Position numbers and translations under genes: made by a program. A stretch of DNA of 64,000 nt from Xenorhabdus mauleonii (GTDB taxonomy: Bacteria > Pseudomonadota > Gammaproteobacteria > Enterobacterales > Enterobacteriaceae), in assembly GCF_900113945.1 (NCBI RefSeq), contig NZ_FORG01000012.1, positions 1 to 64,000 of the forward strand, in the 5' to 3' direction. The notes under the pieces are model-generated. The model did no database searches and was not told where the DNA came from. It saw nothing but the letters and a program-made list of their open reading frames with translations. This document shows positions 60,144-64,000 of this stretch, piece after piece; within the stretch, counting starts at the first letter, position 1; each line of letters begins with the position of its first letter.

Positions 60144-60167
60144 ACGCATCGTTCTTCAACGATGCGT
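60144..60167 (+). other. Strong hairpin in the 575-bp gap before the FAD monooxygenase
   Basis: ACGCATCGTT-CTTC-AACGATGCGT is a perfect 10-bp stem with a tetraloop, followed by TGATTATTTCC. The rest of 59832-60350 is AT-rich with no gene I can support. The hairpin may end a short transcript or attenuate the downstream gene. Confidence 0.55.
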
Positions 60168-60350
60168 TGATTATTTCCTTATAAATCGGAAAAAAACCGG
60201 CTCAAGTTTATTCCAATCGTACCAAACTTAAATCAGCCAAGCCAAAACGGGAAATCTATAAAGGATGAATTAAAGATATCTGAATTATGTGAGACCCGGA
60301 AAAATTGACTGTTTAGCATTAACCATTTGATTAAAAAGAGGCTAGTTAGT

Positions 60351-61523
60351 ATGACAGCGATAATTGATTGTGAGGATAAAGTCATCATTGTAGGGGCGGG
60401 AATCGGAGGGGTAACACTTGCTGCCCAACTTTCTTTATCAGGAATAAAATGTGACGTTTATGAACAGCGAATGAATTTTTCTGAAGTTGGATTTGGCTTA
60501 AATATTCAACCTGATGCAGTATCAGTTTTATACCGTTTAGGGCTTGCTGAAAAGTTGGATTCTTGTGGTATACAAACCAGAGCACACCGCTATGTTGACC
60601 ATTTAGGGACTACTCTTTTCGAAGAAGAAAGGGGGATAAAAGCAGGTTTCGATGCTCCGCAGATATCTATATCTCGTTCCAAACTGCTTAACCTAATATT
60701 TTCTATAGCTAATACAAAAGCAGCCTTTAACTTTGGCACGACGTTTTCTACTAATGTTTTACAAAACCCAGAATGGGCAAAAAGCCTTATCGTAGGGGCT
60801 GATGGTATACATTCAGTAGTGCGGCAAAATTTATTTCCAGACTCTATGCAACTCAATGCTGGCAATATGATGTTATGGCGGGGAATTACCCCCATGCCAA
60901 AGCTTCTGGATGGTCGAACCATGATTCACGCAAACAATAATGAGAATAAGGTTCGTCTCATTGCATATCCTGTATCCAAAGCTCATGATCTGCGTGGGGA
61001 AAGCCTTATTAATTGGGTGCTCCTTGTTCCTATTTCACTTGATAAGCCATTTGATGTAATAGCCAATCGATCCCAAGCGACAGATTACCTACTTGACCTC
61101 ATTAAAGAGTGGCATTTTGATTGGCTTAATCTCCGAACATTAATCACCGAAAGCAAGGCATTGATGCGAACCGAGATGGTGGATAGAAACCCGCTGGATA
61201 AATGGAGTCATAATCAGTCTGTTCTAATAGGAGATGCTGCCCATCCTATGTTCCCAATCGGTGCAAATGGAGCAACTCAATCTATCATTGATGCCGAAGT
61301 CCTTGCTTCCGCTATCAAAGAAACCTCTGACTTCAGATCTGCAATAGAGAAATATGAGCAAAAACGTATACCTGCTGTATCCAAAATTGTAATGGTGAAT
61401 AGGGAAATGAACTTACGTGAACTTGCGAATCAAACTCTCAGTCAACAAGCGCGTATTCAAGCAATTGCCGACACAACAAGCCATTACAGAGTTGAAACAA
61501 CAGGGAGGTTTTCGAATTCATAA
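60351..61523 (+). CDS. FAD-dependent monooxygenase (PHBH/UbiH-type)
   Basis: The 390-residue protein is a class A flavin monooxygenase that hydroxylates a small, often aromatic, substrate with NAD(P)H and O2. It shows the FAD motif IIVGAGIGGVTLAAQLS (about 12-28), SLIVGADGIHSVVR (DG motif, about 150) and SVLIGDAAHPMFPIGANGAT (GD motif, about 290). The start at 60351 has GAGG upstream; a TTG eight codons earlier is in frame. It stands alone without polyketide, phenazine or quinone genes nearby. Its last codons run into a BVMO remnant. Substrate unknown. Confidence 0.85.
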   Translation: MTAIIDCEDKVIIVGAGIGGVTLAAQLSLSGIKCDVYEQRMNFSEVGFGLNIQPDAVSVLYRLGLAEKLDSCGIQTRAHRYVDHLGTTLFEEERGIKAGFDAPQISISRSKLLNLIFSIANTKAAFNFGTTFSTNVLQNPEWAKSLIVGADGIHSVVRQNLFPDSMQLNAGNMMLWRGITPMPKLLDGRTMIHANNNENKVRLIAYPVSKAHDLRGESLINWVLLVPISLDKPFDVIANRSQATDYLLDLIKEWHFDWLNLRTLITESKALMRTEMVDRNPLDKWSHNQSVLIGDAAHPMFPIGANGATQSIIDAEVLASAIKETSDFRSAIEKYEQKRIPAVSKIVMVNREMNLRELANQTLSQQARIQAIADTTSHYRVETTGRFSNS

Positions 61524-61524
61524 C

Positions 61525-61641
61525 GAATTAGGGTTAAAAGTACTTGATATCGAAAAAGGTAAGAATGTCGGCGGTACTTGGTATTGGAATCGTTATCCTG
61601 ATATTCGTACTGCGTTTGTAGTGCCGGTGGGGCAATAATTG
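61525..61641 (+). pseudogene. Remnant of a Baeyer-Villiger-type flavin monooxygenase
   Basis: A frame shifted from the preceding gene reads NELGLKVLDIEKGKNVGGTW then YWNRYPD. LxVxxxEKGxxVGGTWYWNRYPG is the N-terminal FAD-binding region of Baeyer-Villiger monooxygenases. The similarity then stops and a stop codon follows at 61638. The nucleotide motif GxGxxG part and all later domains are missing, so this is a gene fragment left by deletion. The FAD-monooxygenase stop codon lies just before it. Confidence 0.7.
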
Positions 61642-61711
61642 AAACACTCAGGAGCTTATGTTCAGAGTCAGTCACCGCCTGATTAATCTTTTAAAGCTCT
61701 CTGGGCTTTTT

Positions 61712-61752
61712 GCCTTATCTCCCTCGCCCGTACTGGGCGAAGGAGATAAGGC
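61712..61752. repeat. 18-bp inverted repeat between monooxygenase remnant and nqrM
   Basis: GCCTTATCTCCCTCGCCC (61712-61729) and GGGCGAAGGAGATAAGGC (61735-61752) pair at 17 of 18 positions around GTACT. With TTTTG on the plus side and AAAAGCCC before it, it could act as a terminator for convergent transcripts or be a dispersed palindromic repeat. Confidence 0.7.
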
Positions 61753-61797
61753 GCATTTTGCTAAATGACCTAACGTTTTGATGAGATTGTATTCTCA

Positions 61798-62022
61798 TCA
61801 AAGAATGCGGTTTTTCTCCAGTTGGGCAAGACGAGCGGCTTCCCTTGCTTCGCGTTTTTTGCGGGCATCGCAAGGTTCAGGGCAATCACATACTTTTTCT
61901 ACACCGATGCTGCCCAATCCACCACAACTTCCCTGAATACTCTTGCGCTTGACGATATAGCCCAGTGCCATTCCTGCAAAAGCCAGCAGGAAGAAGATAA
62001 AAGCGGCGATAAAGACTTCCAT
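61798..62022 (-). CDS. nqrM: NqrM, Na+-NQR maturation protein
   Basis: NqrM is a small membrane protein needed to insert iron into the Na+-translocating NADH:quinone oxidoreductase. The 74 residues have one N-terminal hydrophobic helix (about 4-25) followed by the cysteine motif SCGGLGSIGVEKVCDCPEPC, which is the family signature (DUF539), and a basic tail. It follows apbE by 15 bp, as in Vibrio-type nqr operons. Confidence 0.93.
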   Translation of the reverse strand: MEVFIAAFIFFLLAFAGMALGYIVKRKSIQGSCGGLGSIGVEKVCDCPEPCDARKKREAREAARLAQLEKNRIL

Positions 62023-62037
62023 AACTTTTCCCCCTTC

Positions 62038-63066
62038 TTATTTCTTCTGTAAGTATGCTTTAAAAGCCGCGCTATAGCGCTCTTCGAAGCCATCTTTGGT
62101 TTTGACAATCATAAAGACCGGGATATTCAGTTTCTCAGCCACTTTCATTCCCTCCTCAGGCCCCAATACATCCAAGCCGGTAGAAAAGCCATCTGCGCTC
62201 ATGCAGGTTGGCGCTATTACCGTAATTGAAACCAGATTATGCCTGATCGGCTTTCCGGTTTTAGGATTAATCGTGTGGGAATAACGTACGCCATTTTGTT
62301 CAAAATAATTACGATAGTCGCCGGATGTCGCTACGGCCATATTTCCCGGCGCAATTATTTCTTGAGCACTCTGGGCCATCCCTTTGTCTGATGGCTTTTC
62401 AATTGCAATCCGCCATGGATTTCCTTTGCCATTGTGACCCGATGTGCGAACTTCACCACCAATATCAACCATGTAATTTTTGATGTTCTGGGATTCCAGA
62501 TATTCGGCTACAACATCGACACCATAGCCTTTGGCGATAGAGGAGAGATCAACATAAAGTTCAGGGATAGATTTGATCAGGTTATTGCCCTCAACGGACA
62601 ATTTATCGATTCCCGTCCAAGCACGGCGAGTTTCTAACTCATTATTCGTCGGTGCCTTGGTTACCCTTCCTTCTGGCCCAAATCCCCACAAATTGACTAA
62701 TGGGCCAACAGTCACATCCAGCGCGCCTTCAGTGAGCTTATTAATTCTAATAGCTTCTTTGACAACTTTGGCTGTAGCGGCAGAGACCGGGAAAGGTTTA
62801 TTCACTTCACGACTTTGATTAAAACGACTCAATTCAGAATTTGGCCGATAAGTGGACATTTGATTGTTGACTTCTTCCAGCAACCGATCAATTTCTTTTT
62901 GCTGGTCTTCCGGAGCAGCTACCGACGAGTCAGAAACGTATTTAACGGAGTAATAAGTCCCCATCGTCTGCCCACTCAAGTCTTGCTGTTCAGGGCCGCC
63001 GCACGCCGACAACAGCACAACCGCAAAAAACAATGTACCCCAGTTGATAATTTTTTTACTCAACAT
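62038..63066 (-). CDS. apbE: ApbE, FAD:protein FMN transferase lipoprotein
   Basis: ApbE attaches FMN covalently to threonines of NqrB and NqrC. The 342-residue protein starts with a signal peptide and the lipobox LLSAC (Cys22), then GQTMGTYYSVKY, YVDLSSIAKGYGVDVVAEYL, ATSGDYRNYF and HTINPKTGKPI, the FAD- and Mg-binding family motifs. It acts at the periplasmic face of the inner membrane. Position after nqrF fits its role. Confidence 0.95.
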   Translation of the reverse strand: MLSKKIINWGTLFFAVVLLSACGGPEQQDLSGQTMGTYYSVKYVSDSSVAAPEDQQKEIDRLLEEVNNQMSTYRPNSELSRFNQSREVNKPFPVSAATAKVVKEAIRINKLTEGALDVTVGPLVNLWGFGPEGRVTKAPTNNELETRRAWTGIDKLSVEGNNLIKSIPELYVDLSSIAKGYGVDVVAEYLESQNIKNYMVDIGGEVRTSGHNGKGNPWRIAIEKPSDKGMAQSAQEIIAPGNMAVATSGDYRNYFEQNGVRYSHTINPKTGKPIRHNLVSITVIAPTCMSADGFSTGLDVLGPEEGMKVAEKLNIPVFMIVKTKDGFEERYSAAFKAYLQKK

Positions 63067-63108
63067 AACTTACTCTTTCTGACTTATGTTTGCCTTGTTC
63101 TGAATCGT

Positions 63109-63133
63109 CAGCGCCCACCTAGAGTGGGCGCTG
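63109..63133 (-). terminator. Hairpin between nqrF and apbE
   Basis: CAGCGCCCAC and GTGGGCGCTG are perfect 10-bp arms around CTAGA. Without a T run it may trim or partly terminate transcripts leaving nqrF. Confidence 0.45.
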
Positions 63134-63236
63134 CCGTTAAATCAATGCACTACCCTTTATATTCGCGGTCTTTCAAGCTATCGCACGGGTGGCTGAAACT
63201 TGAAATCGATTGACTTGAAATATATTGGGTACATCA

Positions 63237-64000
63237 TCAACCGCCGAAATCATCCAGCATGATGTTTTCATCTTCTACGCCGAGGTCTTTCAACATCTTG
63301 ATTACTGCGGCGTTCATGACCGGAGGCCCACACATGTAGAACTCACAATCTTCTGGTGCTGGATGATCTTTCAGGTAGTTTTCATACAGGACATTATGGA
63401 TAAAGCCTGTGTAACCATCCCAATTATCTTCCGGCAGGGCATCAGACAACGCTACATGCCAGCTAAAGTTCTCGTTTTCTGCGGCCAAACTGTCGAAATC
63501 TTCGGTATAAAACATTTCACGCTTAGAACGTGCGCCATACCAGAAGGTGATCTTACGCTTGGAATTCAAACGATTGAGCTGATCTAAGATGTGAGAACGC
63601 ATTGGCGCCATACCCGCACCACCACCGATGAAGATCATTTCTGCATCCGTGTCTTTTGCAAAGAACTCACCAAATGGGCCAGAAATCGTCACCTTATCAC
63701 CGGCTTTCAATGACCAGATGTAAGAAGACATGATACCCGGAGTAACATCTGGGTTTCTTGGCGGTGGAGTCGCAATACGCACGTTCAGCATGATAATGCC
63801 GTGCTCTTCCGGATAGTTCGCCATTGAGTATGCACGAACCGTTGGCTCTTTGACTTCAGAAACATAACGGAACAGATTGAATTTATCCCAATCTTCACGG
63901 TATTCCTCTGGTACGTCATAGTCAGCATAACGGGCTACGTGTGGCGGACATTCAATCTGAATGTAACCACCGGCACGGAATGGCACGACTTCTCCCTCAG
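63237..64000 (-). CDS. nqrF: NqrF, Na+-NQR subunit F (C-terminal part; 5' end outside window)
   Basis: NqrF is the NADH-oxidising subunit with a 2Fe-2S cluster and FAD that feeds electrons into the Na+-pumping complex. The window holds about 254 C-terminal residues, reading open to the right edge ([16 protein letters not shown]). The FAD-binding [11 protein letters not shown], the NADH-binding [14 protein letters not shown] and [20 protein letters not shown] and the C-terminal aromatic DDFGG end are visible. The ferredoxin domain lies outside. apbE and nqrM follow. Confidence 0.96.
   Translation of the reverse strand, partial: EGEVVPFRAGGYIQIECPPHVARYADYDVPEEYREDWDKFNLFRYVSEVKEPTVRAYSMANYPEEHGIIMLNVRIATPPPRNPDVTPGIMSSYIWSLKAGDKVTISGPFGEFFAKDTDAEMIFIGGGAGMAPMRSHILDQLNRLNSKRKITFWYGARSKREMFYTEDFDSLAAENENFSWHVALSDALPEDNWDGYTGFIHNVLYENYLKDHPAPEDCEFYMCGPPVMNAAVIKMLKDLGVEDENIMLDDFGG

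Noticed and set aside
61417-61638. A 73-residue complete protein containing the BVMO fingerprint
   Set aside because: Its first half overlaps the FAD monooxygenase in another frame and only the last 38 residues resemble a family, so it is a remnant, not a gene.

Overview
This window is chromosomal DNA of a gammaproteobacterium of the order Enterobacterales. Most genes match Escherichia coli genes almost residue for residue in length and motifs. Several blocks keep the E. coli order: rrn leader-clpB-pgeF-rluD-bamD-raiA-pheL-pheA, tyrA-aroF, rplS-trmD-rimM-rpsP-ffh-ypjD-corB, luxS-micA-gshA, four tRNA-Arg plus tRNA-Ser-csrA-alaS-recA-pncC, aas-lplT, proBA, crl-frsA-gpt-pepD. The AT-rich intergenic DNA, the protein sequences, the Na+-NQR/ApbE/NqrM genes and a short palindromic repeat beginning TACCCAATAGATTTC all point to the Morganellaceae, most likely Xenorhabdus or Photorhabdus. 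That lineage call is inference.

Layout. 1-419: leader and tandem promoters of an rRNA operon that leaves the window on the left. 419-8017: protein disaggregation, peptidoglycan quality control, rRNA modification, outer-membrane assembly, ribosome hibernation, and the attenuator-controlled pheA. 8126-13783: pepT-abgT inserted between pheA and tyrA, then tyrA-aroF behind TyrR boxes. 14343-21755: a C4-dicarboxylate carrier, the ribosomal/tRNA-modification operon, SRP protein Ffh, ypjD and corB. 21892-30554: luxS, the small RNA MicA, gshA, the tRNA cluster, csrA, alaS, recA (SOS box) and pncC; recX is absent. 30580-42491: phospholipid salvage (lplT, aas), aroL, proline synthesis (proBA), crl, frsA, gpt, pepD and SOS-controlled dinB.

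42533-49804 is the accessory part. After a drug-efflux-type MFS gene comes a very AT-rich, same-strand set: an AMP-forming acyl/aryl-CoA ligase-like enzyme, a double-domain GNAT acetyltransferase, a second AMP-ligase-like protein whose phosphate-binding loop is degenerate, and, after a 534-bp gap, an MFS exporter. I know of no described pathway with this composition. It is the best candidate here for an undescribed system, perhaps a small-molecule acylation and export cluster.

49817-55894 holds the choline-to-glycine-betaine osmoprotection locus (betT divergent from betIBA, with a BetI-like operator between). 56065-61641 holds a GNAT enzyme, a repetitive amphipathic lipoprotein, a TonB-dependent receptor behind a Fur-like box, an orphan FAD monooxygenase and the remnant of a Baeyer-Villiger-type monooxygenase. 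The right end (61798-64000) is nqrM-apbE-nqrF, the end of a Na+-translocating NADH:quinone reductase operon. No prophage, intact insertion sequence or CRISPR array was seen.
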